Positions 10,461 through 19,836 of a DNA stretch of 64,000 nucleotides are shown here, piece by piece. Numbering within the stretch: position 1 is the first letter of the stretch; each line of letters starts with the position of its first letter. The translations under genes and the position numbers were made by a program. The notes below the pieces were generated by a model that was not told where the DNA came from, did no database searches, and worked only from the letters and a program-made list of their open reading frames with translations. Source of the stretch: Dasysyrphus tricinctus (lineage: Eukaryota; Arthropoda; Insecta; Diptera; Syrphidae); the NCBI GenBank assembly GCA_963921185.1, contig OY992531.1:161326017-161390016 (forward strand), read 5' to 3'.

Positions 10461-12279
10461 CACAGTGGGATGAGAAGTGATTCTAGCGCGCCAAAAGTGG
10501 TATAAAAAATGGTCTCCAAAATGCGTAATTTTTTCAGGGAATGTTGTCAATACCTGGGCGTGAAAAAATCGAGAGCCAGTTTTTGTAAAACTTCATGCAT
10601 TTTGTTTTTATTCCTCGTTTCTTAGAAGGTTATGAATAATCTTAATTATGAAGTCAAATTACTGCTTTAATAAAATGCCGATATTGATCCTATTTAAGGA
10701 TGGATATCTGCTAGATTTTTTTTTTCTTGTTTACCAATAGTGTCATTATTATAAACAATCAATTCCAATAAAATTAATTCACTGGTTGTTTGTTATTTAA
10801 ATCATTTTATTTAAGTAATTTTTATATCATTGTTTTTTGTTTGTATAGTCTGCCAAAAATCCGGAACGTCATGGAACGTCTTACCTATACTTCCATTAGC
10901 TAGTCTAATATGTATACTTACATTCCTATAAAAATCGCTACCAACTACCACCAACTAACAATTTTATTTAACTTTTAATGAGAGATAACGTTAGCCACGA
11001 AAGTCAAACTGCTCTCTCTGGTGACTCAAGGTCGGTAATGTATTCCGTTATAATAAGTTGTCGCGAGTGTTTTCTGCGTTTTTTGGGTTGTTTTAAACAC
11101 TCAAATTTGCTTAAAAATAATACATATTAATTAAATAATTAAATTTTATCCACCGGATTATCGATTATTAAAAAAAAAACTATAAATCCTGTCAAAGTGT
11201 GAACAAATACGTGCAGAAAAGTTCCATGTAGGTTACAAATAATAAACAGATAAGTGTTGCCATTTAAAGGTTGAAATTGAGAAAATAATAAAGAGCTGTC
11301 ATATTATGTGCGGCATATTTAGGAGGATATCCATAGAAATGGCTTCAATTTTGAAAAAGTCAATATTATTTGAAAAATTAAGGGAAAAATATCGTTATCA
11401 AAAGTTGCTGACTCCTATAAATAACGAAAATCGGCAATAATTGTATGATGTGATCCAAGAATATTTGGAGCCACCAGAGGCTGCATGGAGCTTTGATTAT
11501 GTTAAAAAAAGTTAAAAATGCTTTGCAAAACTTCTGCAAAACTTTATCCCAGAAATGGAAAACTGCGAAGTTTTCCTATAGGTATTTTTATAAAAAAAAC
11601 TCAGATTGGTTGGAAACAAGTTTTCAAGTACCTCAATGCGAAAGGCAACAACGAAAAAACAAAAGGGAATATAATAAAGGAAGTTCGTAATTTATTATTC
11701 CTCCAAAATGACGAAAATTAATCTGAACATGATTCCGAAACGAGTAGTAATGGTGACTCGGAACAAAAAATTTAAGCAAATAAAAATTTTTAGTTTTTCC
11801 TTTTAATTTTAAGTTTGAAAACTATTTTTTTCAAAAAGTATTTACAAAACCAAATACATATGTTTATAGTCAAACAGAGAATCGATTTTCGACTTTAAAA
11901 ACAGCAATAGCATGACATTCAAACTGTTGCTGTTGTTTTTTAATATTTGTTTGTCTATTTCTAGTAATTTTTTTTAGAAAATTGCCCCTCCCACCAAAAA
12001 AAGGAAACAGACCCCCCACCTCATACAATTTTTTTAGAACCGCCTAAGAATCATTTCTCAAATAATCCTGCATTAAGCGACACCCTTTTTTTCGAACACT
12101 GATAGAACTTTCTTTTTGCCACTTTCTTGTCCCTAATTTTTGACACCACCCTGGAAAAATATTAAAAACAGCTGCAACAACCTCAAAACTATAAAAGCTT
12201 ATCAAAATTAGGTCTTTATTCCATATAATTACCCCAAGAATACTTTTGGCGCACTAGAATCGCTTCTCATCCCACTGTG
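10461..12279. mobile_element. Transib-like non-autonomous DNA transposon
   Basis: 1,819 bp with 38-bp inverted repeats (10461-10498 and 12242-12279) that differ at only two positions. The outermost seven bases are CACAGTG. A perfect 5-bp duplication AGACG flanks the element. Transib elements are known for a CACWRTG heptamer, 5-bp duplications and a partly conserved A-rich nonamer after a 23-bp spacer. Here the nine bases after a 23-base spacer are CCAAAAGTG. The interior is AT-rich. Its only coding-like part is 11340-11770, a decayed lysine-rich frame I do not recognise. No transposase is present. Confidence 0.7.
11340..11770 (+). pseudogene. Unrecognised decayed coding stretch inside the Transib-like element
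   Basis: Several overlapping short frames in a row (ASILKKSILFEKLREKY, VIQEYLEPPEAAWSFDY, then Lys/Asn-rich and an acidic Ser/Glu tail near 11725) look like remnants of one protein broken by frameshifts and stops. I do not recognise a family. It could be a captured gene fragment or the remains of the element's own gene. Confidence 0.3.
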
Positions 12280-12755
12280 AGACGGTGGCGTTGGTGGGTT
12301 CGGGAGCTGAATCTCAGAAGGGATGAAGAGGGATTCTATGCCTTAAATTTTGATCAAATGAAAGAAAAAGACCCTGAACACTTTTTCAAAATAACAAGGA
12401 TGTCTCCACAATCCTTTGAACTATTGCGTGCGTTTGTTGAACCCCACTTGGAAAAAAAATCTATGAGAACACCAATTGACCCAAGTGCAAGATTATTCCT
12501 TACCCTGAGAAATATTAAATAAAAATTATAATTTTCAATTTATACTTTCATAGTTATTTATCGCAAGGGGTACCTAAACAAGTGTTGGCATGGATGTTCC
12601 GTATGGGTAAATGCACAGTTGGAAGCATTATTTATGAAGTGTGCGATATTTTGTGGGATGTTTTGATGCCACTTTATTTGTCTCCACCAACTGATGATGA
12701 CTGGCGAAAAATAGCAGAATCTTTTGAAAGAAAGTGGAATCTTCCCAACTGTGTA
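12280..12755 (+). pseudogene. Harbinger transposase, second segment with a small intron
   Basis: RRWRWWVRELNLRRDEEGFY, then HFFKITRMSPQSFELLRAFV and RLFLTLR, the usual N-terminal Harbinger block. A likely 40-bp intron (about 12515-12553, AG acceptor TTTCATAG, donor degraded) leads to YLSQGVPKQVLAWMFRMGKC, then CDILWDVLMPLYLSPPTDDD and ESFERKWNLPNC. The foldback element begins immediately after, duplicating GTA (12753-12755). Confidence 0.8.
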
Positions 12756-13426
12756 TAGCCCGATCATCCTAGACAAAATTTGACTATATATCAAAGTTAA
12801 ATAAAGTACAAAATGTTTTGATGCAGTTTTGTTCCAATGATAGATAAGAATATAAAACCACAGTTTTACACCAAAATTTGTAATGGCGTCTAGGGTAAAA
12901 AGGGGTAAAACTGAAATAGGGCCAATTCTTAACGGGAGTTTCTAGAATTTTGTTTTGTTTTTTTGTCGATAGATGTTAAAAATATAAGAAAGTCATGCAT
13001 ATATTTTAAAATTCTAAAAAAAATTTTGAAGGAGTTATGATTGTTTAAAAGTTGAAAGCAAGAAAATAGTTATTTATAAAATAATTCACCAAAAATCAGA
13101 AGTTCAACCGATTTTGATTAAATTTCTATTTTTAGAAAGATAATAAGAAAAAAAATTTACCATATTTAAGGATATTTTGATGCTCCTTTTCTACATTTTT
13201 TTTTTGATTTTTTTAAAAAACATCCTTTTTTTGTGTCAATTTTTGACACATTTTTGCCTATATCTTTCTAAGGGGGCGGTCTAAAAACTTCAAATTTTCA
13301 CAGCACATACATAATGTTGATTTTAAATTTTTGAGCAAAATTTTGATTTTTCAAAATACCGTTAAACAGAGATATTTACATTTTACAGTTAGTTTAAAAA
13401 ACACATCATATGTGTTTACACGTATA

Positions 13427-13572
13427 CAGGGGGGGGGGTATATGGACTAAAGCCCCCCCTGGGCTATATGGACAAAAGGCCCCGGGGCTATATGGTCCCA
13501 ATCCCTTCCCCACAGGTGATTTAAAAAACTCAAAGGGAGGGGTGGGGGCTATATGGACTAAAGCCCCCCCGC
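13427..13572. repeat. GC-rich repeat of the GGGCTATATGGAC motif in the foldback loop
   Basis: Four iterations of a CTATATGG(A/T)C core set between poly-G and poly-C blocks (near 13435, 13465, 13488 and 13548), forming complementary G-rich and C-rich halves. It stands out sharply from the AT-rich surroundings and may be a separate small insertion. Confidence 0.5.
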
Positions 13573-14045
13573 ATCGAAGTTGATTCTTTAAAAAATTCAT
13601 TGTATACGCTACTGCATTCCAGAGTTATGAGTTGTCTTCAAACTAACTGTTAAATGCAAATACCTAAGTTTTGGAAAGACAAAATTTTCACGAAAAATCA
13701 ACCGTTATAATCTTTTATTATTATTATTTTTGGTTATTACCCTTAAAAGACAGTAAAATAGGTGATATTTTTTTCGATTTTCGACTCGATTTGTGAAGCT
13801 TGTATAGCATGTTCAGTTATGTCTTATATATTTGAATAACAAAAAGATATTAAACTTTTTAACTAAAAAAAAAACAAAAGTTATATATTCATAAACTCCA
13901 GACATATGATGTGTTTTTTAAACTAACTGTAAAATGTAAATATCTCTGTTTAACGGTATTTTGAAAAATCAAAATTTTGCTCAAAAATTTAAATCAACAT
14001 TATGTATGTGCTGTGAAAATTTGAAGTTTTTAGACCACCCCCTTA

Positions 14046-14404
14046 GGCCGCGGCCACGCAGTAAGCGGCTGAGCGGCTGAGCGGAAAAAAAATTATAAAA
14101 CATATGAGATCACATAGAAGCGGCCACGCTATGAGCGAGCGGCGAAACAAAATTCTGAGCGGCTAAGCGGCGCCGCTCAGCAACCAAACCTGTTTTAATT
14201 TTTAGTAATGTTCTGAGCGGCAAGAAGTAAAGATGGCCAAAGTAAACATTGAGTTGTTAATTTCGTGTGTGCAATCTACATTTTAACTACTAATCGCTCA
14301 AAAGCAGTCGCTCAGTGCCTGGCCATACGTCGCTTAGAGCTGCCGCTCAGCCGCTTGCCGCTCAGCCGCTTAGCCGCTCAGCCGCTTACTGCGTGGCCGA
14401 GGCC
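14046..14404. mobile_element. GC-rich MITE with TTA duplication
   Basis: 359 bp with inverted repeats GGCCGCGGCCACGCAGTAAG and the complement of GGCCTCGGCCACGCAGTAAG, followed inward by repeated GCGGCTGAGCGG motifs. TTA is duplicated at 14043-14045 and 14405-14407. It is present in only one arm of the foldback, so it inserted after the foldback formed. TTA (TWA) duplications fit PIF/Harbinger-type mobilisation. Confidence 0.8.
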
Positions 14405-14910
14405 TTAGAAAGATATAGGCAAAAATGTGTCAAAAATTGACACAAAAAAAGCATGTTTTTTAAAAAAATCAAAAAAAAAATGTAGAAAAGGAGCATCAAA
14501 ATATCCTTAAATATGGTAAATTTTTTTTCTTATTATCTTTCTAAAAATAGAAATTTAATCAAAATCGGTTGAACTTCTGATTTTTGGTGAATTATTTTAT
14601 AAATAACTATTTTCTTGCTTTCAACTTTTAAACAATCATAACTCCTTCAAAATTTTTTTTAGAATTTTAAAATATATGCATGACTTTCTTATATTTTTAA
14701 TATCTATCGACAAAAAAACAAAACAAAATTCTAGAAACTCCCGTTAAGAATTGGCCCTTTTTCAGTTTTACCCCATTTTACCCTAGACGCCATTACAAAT
14801 TTTGGTGTAAAACTGTGGTTTTATATTCTTATCTATCATTGGAACAAAACTGCATCAAAACATTTTGTACTTCATTTAACTTTGATTGAATTCCTAGATT
14901 TATCGGGCTA

Positions 14911-15377
14911 GTAGCAGTCATCGCCCATCGATGGAAAACATGTCAACATCCGATGTCCGCCCGGTGCTGGATCTGAATACTACAACAATAAAGGCCAGGC
15001 CATCATTCAATCTTCCTCCTCGCTTGCTGTGATGCAGATTATATTTTCACTGCTGTCGACGTCGGAGCTTACGGAAGCCAAGGCGATGGAGGAGTATTCA
15101 TGAAATCATCTTTTGGAAGAAAAGTTATCGCTGGAGAGCTCAATTTCCCGCCACCAAAGACTCTTCCAAATTCAAACTATAATTGTAACCATGATATGGT
15201 TGGAGATGCTGCATTTCCGCTGAAACCATACCTCATGCGTCCCTTCCCAGGCAAGTTTTTGGAAGAAGAAAAATATTATTTTAATAAAAGACTGTCTCGG
15301 GCTCGAAGAGTCATCGAAAATGCATTTGGTATTTTGGTGGCAAAATAGCGAATCCTTTTAACAACTCTGCATATGCT
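14911..15377 (+). pseudogene. Harbinger transposase, catalytic domain
   Basis: Contains IDGKHVNIRCPPGAGSEYYN (first catalytic Asp in IDGKH), a DADYIFTAVDVGAYGSQGDG block with the second Asp in TAVDVG, GDAAFPLKPYLMRPFPG, and RLSRARRVIENAFGIL with the catalytic Glu in ENAFG. A shift near 14920-14930 and one between about 15020 and 15050 put these in different frames, and a TAG replaces the Trp codon after ILVAK (15346). Penelope interrupts it right after TTLHML (duplication 15366-15377). Confidence 0.85.
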
Positions 15378-15715
15378 GTAGATTTAAGACTTTTTTATCG
15401 TGGTACTGAGACATTGTAAATAAAACGACACTTAACGGACTTACCGCGATAATTAGATAAATCAAAACTATTTTTGAATATTTTCCCGACGTTTCGACCA
15501 GATTTCACTAGTCGTGGTCACGGGTTGACTGATGGCTTGTGGGTGGTTGTTGTTTTTACTCTCATTGTTCTGTTCTTGTTCGTAGATTGTACCGGTGCGT
15601 TTGTGCTTGCAGTTGAGATGGAATATATTGTTGCAACTGCATAGATTGTTGTTGTTGTGAATTTATGTATTCTTGAGAGCAGGCAAAACTAATAGCATCA
15701 GCTGGCAGGTTGTTT

Positions 15716-16231
15716 TTAATTTTTATGTTTGTTGTTTTTAGCTTGGATATTATTAAGCTTTAATTTGTTTATCAGAGGATCCCATGCCGGAGAAAGATTA
15801 AAACTTTGATCTCGATTGAAGTTTGAGTGCATTTTTATTTCGATTGCCTCTCGTACCAATCTTGGGACATACAAACTTTCCGTGGCAATTGATTTTGCTA
15901 GATCGAAGCGTATAAAGTGATCCTCATTATTAGCTAAATGCTCACATATTGCCGATTTGGTTACTTCATTCTTTTGAATGGCTCTTATATGCTCCATTAG
16001 TCTTGTGGAAATTGCTCGTTTTGTCTCACCTATATAAGATGAGCCACAACTACACGGTACAGAATAAACTCCTGGATTTTGTAGAGGAATTTTATCTTTT
16101 GAAGATCTTAGAAGTTGGCGGATTTTTTCTGGTGGCTGGAAGAAATGCTCTTTTTTCATTTTGTTGTGTTGAATTTTCTGAAGCTGTTCTTTCCTTTGGT
16201 TTCCACGAACGTTGTTTGGAACTATAACCAT
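15716..16231 (-). pseudogene. Penelope GIY-YIG endonuclease domain (minus-strand copy)
   Basis: C-terminal nuclease part of the Penelope protein. It shows PGVYSVPCSCGSSYIGETKR (the GIY-YIG-type VYSVP and YIG pair), ISTRLMEHIRA, CEHLANNEDH and VREAIEIKMH, where the conserved Glu of the nuclease fold would be. It is shifted relative to the reverse transcriptase frame, because this copy lacks about 20 codons of linker that the plus-strand copy retains (RKGVSEAIGRILSKHG there). Confidence 0.85.
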
Positions 16232-17402
16232 TTTTCAAAAGAGCTGCGTCAACATGTCTTAACTCTTCTTCTCGATGATCATTGTCACAGATTGCATTTG
16301 CTCTATTAATAAGAGCTGACACCACGGAAGTGAAATTTGACGAGTGGTGATGAGAAGCGGCATGCAGATATCTGTCGGTGTGGGTGGGCTTCCTATATAA
16401 CGTGTGTCCTAGGGTCCCATCTTGTTTTTTAATGATTTTTACATCTAAAAATGCCAACGTGTTATCTTCTTCAACTTCCATTGTAAATTTTATCTTTGGA
16501 TGCACGGAGTTTAAGTGGTTGAGAAATGTATCAACCTCATTTTTGTTGAGAATACAAAATGTGTCGTCAACATATCTTTTCCAAATAATTGGCTTAATTG
16601 GAGATGTCTCTATTGCCTTTTCCTCAAAGTGTTTCATCCAAATATCGGCAATAACTGGAGCAAGTGGGGAACCCATTGCAACACCGTCATTTTGTAAATA
16701 AAATTTCTCATTGTAAAGAAAATATCCGGATGTGAGGCACAAATGAAGAAGTTCTACTAATTTTGAGTCATCATCGGAAGAAGATAACTTTGTTTTTATA
16801 ACATCTAGGCATTCTAATACTGGAACATTTGTGAACAATGATGTTACATCGAAACTAACCATTATTTTATTTTCATTTACATGCACATCTTTTATTATTG
16901 ATATAAAGTGCTGGGAGTTTCTTACAGAAGAAGAGCAATCAATGACCAACGGCTTTAGTTGCATAGCTAATTCTTTGGCAACAAGGTAAGTAGGGGAATC
17001 AATTTGGCTGACAATTGGTCTCAAGGAGACATTTTCCTTGTGTACTTTCGGCAGGCCATACAGTTTTGGTGGTTGAATACAAGATGGTATAATATTTGAT
17101 TTTTTAATAACCGATTTACATTCTGCCACTTTTCTTGTCACCCTTGCTGTTGGATCATAACTCACTTCCTTGTATGTTTCAATGTCACTGAGAAGATTTT
17201 CTATTTTTGAGCAATAATCTACTGTATCGAGGACTACAGTGCAGTTACCCTTATCTGCGGGAAGCACAATCAACTCTTTGTCTGCTCTAAGTTTTTTTAT
17301 GGCAATTCTCTCATTCACCGTGATGTTTTGTTTTATCGGTTTTGCCCTACGAATTAAAACTGAAACATCCTGTCTAATAGTTTCAGATGTTAGTTTTTTC
17401 AA
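16092..17402 (-). pseudogene. Penelope reverse transcriptase (minus-strand copy)
   Basis: 436 codons open. Reverse transcriptase boxes: ELIVLPADKGNCTVVLD (43-59), PKLYGLPKVHK (112-122), SFDVTSLFTNVP (183-194), GVAMGSPLAPVIADIW (240-255), the catalytic YVDD (277-280) and AFLDVKI. The protein would normally continue into the GIY-YIG domain. Here a deletion after KRAFLP shifts the frame and ends it at FKR. The open frame starts inside the domain, at the head-to-head junction, so the N-terminus is missing as well. Confidence 0.9.
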
Positions 17403-17428
17403 TTTTATTCCTACGTAGACACTCTTCT

Positions 17429-18191
17429 ACATGTTGACGCAGCTCTTTTGAAAAATGGTTATAGTTCCAAACAACGTTCGTGGAAACCAAAGGAAAGAAC
17501 AGCTTCAGAAAATTCAACACAACAAAATGAAAAAAGAGCATTTCTTCCGTATAGAAAAGGTGTTTCTGAAGCCATTGGAAGGATTTTATCGAAGCATGGC
17601 ATTAAATCAATATTCAAGCCACCAGAAAAAAACCGCCAACTTCTAAGATCTCCAAAAGATAAAATTCCTCTACAAAATCCAGGATTTTATTCTGTACCGT
17701 GTAGTTGTGGCTCATCTTATATAGGTGAGACAAAACGAGCAATTTCCACAAGACTAATGGAGCATATAAGAGCCATTCAAAAGAATGAAGTAACCAAATC
17801 GGCAATCTGTGAGCATTTAGCTTATAATGAGGATCACTTTATACGCTTCGATCTAGCAAAATCAATTGCCACGGAAAGTTTGTATGTCCCAAGATTGGTA
17901 CGAGAGGCAATCGAAATAAAAATGCACTCAAACTTCAATCGAGATCAAAGTTTTAATCTTTCTCCGGCATGGGATCCTCTGATAAACAAATTAAAGCTTA
18001 ATAAAATCCAAGCTAAAAACAACAAACACAACAATCAAAACAACCTGCCAGCTGATGCTATTAGTTTTGCCTGCTCTCAAGAATACATAAATTCACAACA
18101 ACAACAATCTATGCAGTTGCAACAACATATTCCATCTCAACTGCAAGCACAAACGCACCGGTTCAATCTACGAACAAGAACAGAACAATGA
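17429..18191 (+). pseudogene. Penelope C-terminal linker and GIY-YIG domain (plus-strand copy)
   Basis: 5'-truncated second copy that begins in LLKNGYSSKQRSWKPKERTA and is open to its natural stop (about 250 codons). It retains the linker lost from the other copy and the whole nuclease domain: PGFYSVPCSCGSSYIGETKR, CEHLAYNEDH and VREAIEIKMH. A Gln-rich tail follows (SQQQQSMQLQQHIPS). It lacks reverse transcriptase and cannot act alone. Its near identity with the minus-strand copy suggests both arose in one insertion. Confidence 0.85.
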
Positions 18192-18332
18192 GAGTAAAAA
18201 CAACAACCACCCACAAGCCATCAGTCAACCCGTGACCACGACTAGTGAAATCTGGTCGAAACGTCGGGAAAATAATCAAAAATAGTTTTGATTTATCTAA
18301 TTATCGCGGTAAGTCCGTTAAGTGTCGTTTTA

Positions 18333-18431
18333 TCTGCATATGCTTCCAAGTAATGCTGATAAGGTAGTAAAGGCAGCAGTTGTTTTGCACAATTTTGTGT
18401 AACTCAATGATGCGGCTTACTGTGGATCCGA
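18333..18431 (+). pseudogene. Harbinger transposase, fourth segment
   Basis: Starts in the Penelope duplication and reads LHMLPSNADKVVKAAVVLHN, then FV, a TAA stop, and LNDAAYCGSD. The VVLHNF block is the conserved end of the Harbinger core. The LTR-like element interrupts it at CCGA (18428-18431). Confidence 0.8.
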
Positions 18432-18901
18432 TGTGGGATATAGCACCTAAAATAATAAAAATAAATACATCAATAATAATACATCAGCCCAGATATAGCA
18501 CAGTTTTTCCTAACTGAATAAAGATCGCGCGATTTTTTCTAATTGCTTCAACCTCTTGTACCGCAGGGACCGCTAGGCATAGAAAATCTGCTGGGAAAGA
18601 GGCGGAGCTATAATATCAAAAAGGAACGGTAAGCTCCTGTTGCTAGCCAAATAAAACAGAGAAAAGGCAGTTTGGATCGGGATGCAGAACTGTGCGGTCT
18701 AAAAAAGGTTGATCGGAAAAAATTTGGTAAAAGTCGCCTAGTCACGCGCCCGAGAGAAAAAAAAAGAAAACCAAAGGAAAAAGTAAAACTAGAAAAAAAA
18801 ATATAGCTCCGGAAAAATCGCTAGTCGGTAAAATCGGATAGCGTCGTAGTGCGAAAATTTTCTAAACCAAAAAAATTAAATTAAATTTACAAAATAAAAT
18901 A

Positions 18902-19836
18902 AAGGGTGATTTTTTAGCTGGTTTGGTTTTGGCAACACTGGTTTTGACAGCTGACGTGTGTTTAGTACCTTGTGTCACTGTCAAACAGCTTCAGTTTGGT
19001 TTGCAATTTAACCATGGATCGTCTTACAAATGAACAACGCTTGCAAATTATTGAATTTTACTATCAAAATTCGTGCTCGGTTCGAAATGTTCATCGCGCG
19101 CTGCTTCCATTTTATGGTCGGCATTCTCAACCTTCTGAGCAGTCTATTCGGAAGATTGTGACCAAATTTCGCACCAAATTTACTTTGTTGAAGAAGCATT
19201 GCAACAGCTACCAATGCATCCCGAAAAAGCCACTGTTTGGTGCGGTTTATGGGCCGGCGGCATTATTGGGCCATATTTCTTCAAAGATGATGCGAATCGC
19301 AGCGTTACTGTCAATGGTGAACGCTACCGAGCGATGATAACAAACTTTTTTTTGCCCGAAATGGAAGTTCTTGACTTGCATGATATGTGGTTTCAACAAG
19401 ACGGTGCCACATGCCACACAGCACGCGAAACAATGGCGCAATTGCGAGGCGAGTTTGGTGAACAGTTAATTTCACGTTTCGGGCCGGTCAATTGGCCGCC
19501 TAGATCGTGCGATTTGACACCATTAGATTATTTTTTGTGGGGGTATGTCAAGGCTAATGTCTATAGGGACAAGCCCGCTTCGATTGACGCACTGGAAGCC
19601 AACATCCATGCATTCATTCGTGAGATACCGGCTGATATGTGTGAAAGAGTATGCCAAAATTGGACTCAGCGGATGGGCTACCTGAGACGCAGCCGCGGTC
19701 AACATTTGCATGAAATTATCTTTAAACATTAAATTGCAAGGTTCAAACTATCGATTCAAATAAATATTTCATTCATTTTTTCGAATTTTTTGTGTTTTTT
19801 TTTTTTAAGTTCTAAACCTCTTAAAAAATCACCCGT
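18902..19836 (+). mobile_element. DD41D (rosa-like) mariner, complete ends but internally deleted
   Basis: Ends AAGGGTGATTTTTTAG and the complement of ACGGGTGATTTTTTAAG, flanked by TA (18900-18901 and 19837-19838). 935 bp. The transposase inside lacks its central part, so the element is non-autonomous. This is the only copy in the array with its left end. The other two copies start at the TTTG at 19000. Confidence 0.88.
19014..19732 (+). pseudogene. Mariner transposase with central deletion (array copy A)
   Basis: ATG at 19014 starts MDRLTNEQRLQIIEFYYQNS, a mariner helix-turn-helix, ending at RTKFTLL. A deletion near 19187 then joins it out of frame to EEALQQLPMHPEKATVWCGL. The C-terminal part (to 19732) keeps two catalytic aspartates, in FQQDGATCHTA and CDLTPLDYFLWGY, with 41 residues between them by my count (DD41D, rosa-like). 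The first catalytic Asp and its flanks are gone. The product cannot be active. Confidence 0.88.

Larger units (their letters stand above)
12756..14910. mobile_element. 2.2-kb foldback element inside Harbinger
   Basis: A long inverted repeat: 12756-13400 pairs with 13905-14910, with ends TAGCCCGATCATCCTAG and the complement of TAGCCCGATAAATCTAG. GTA is duplicated on either side (12753-12755 and 14911-14913). The right arm is lengthened by a MITE at 14046-14404. The loop (about 13401-13904) contains a GC-rich repeat at 13427-13572. No coding capacity is seen. The duplication size is uncertain because TA at the very tips could be the duplicated unit instead. Confidence 0.8.
15378..18332. mobile_element. 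Penelope-like element, head-to-head pair of copies
   Basis: A long minus-strand copy (about 17427 down to 15378) and a 5'-truncated plus-strand copy (about 17429 to 18332) meet at their 5' ends. Their identical 3' ends therefore form outer inverted repeats containing TAACGGACTTACCGCGATAA and a CCCGACGTTTCGACC motif. TCTGCATATGCT (12 bp) is duplicated at 15366-15377 and 18333-18344. This inverted-partial-copy layout is characteristic of Penelope-like elements, which reverse-transcribe into place using a GIY-YIG nuclease. Confidence 0.9.
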
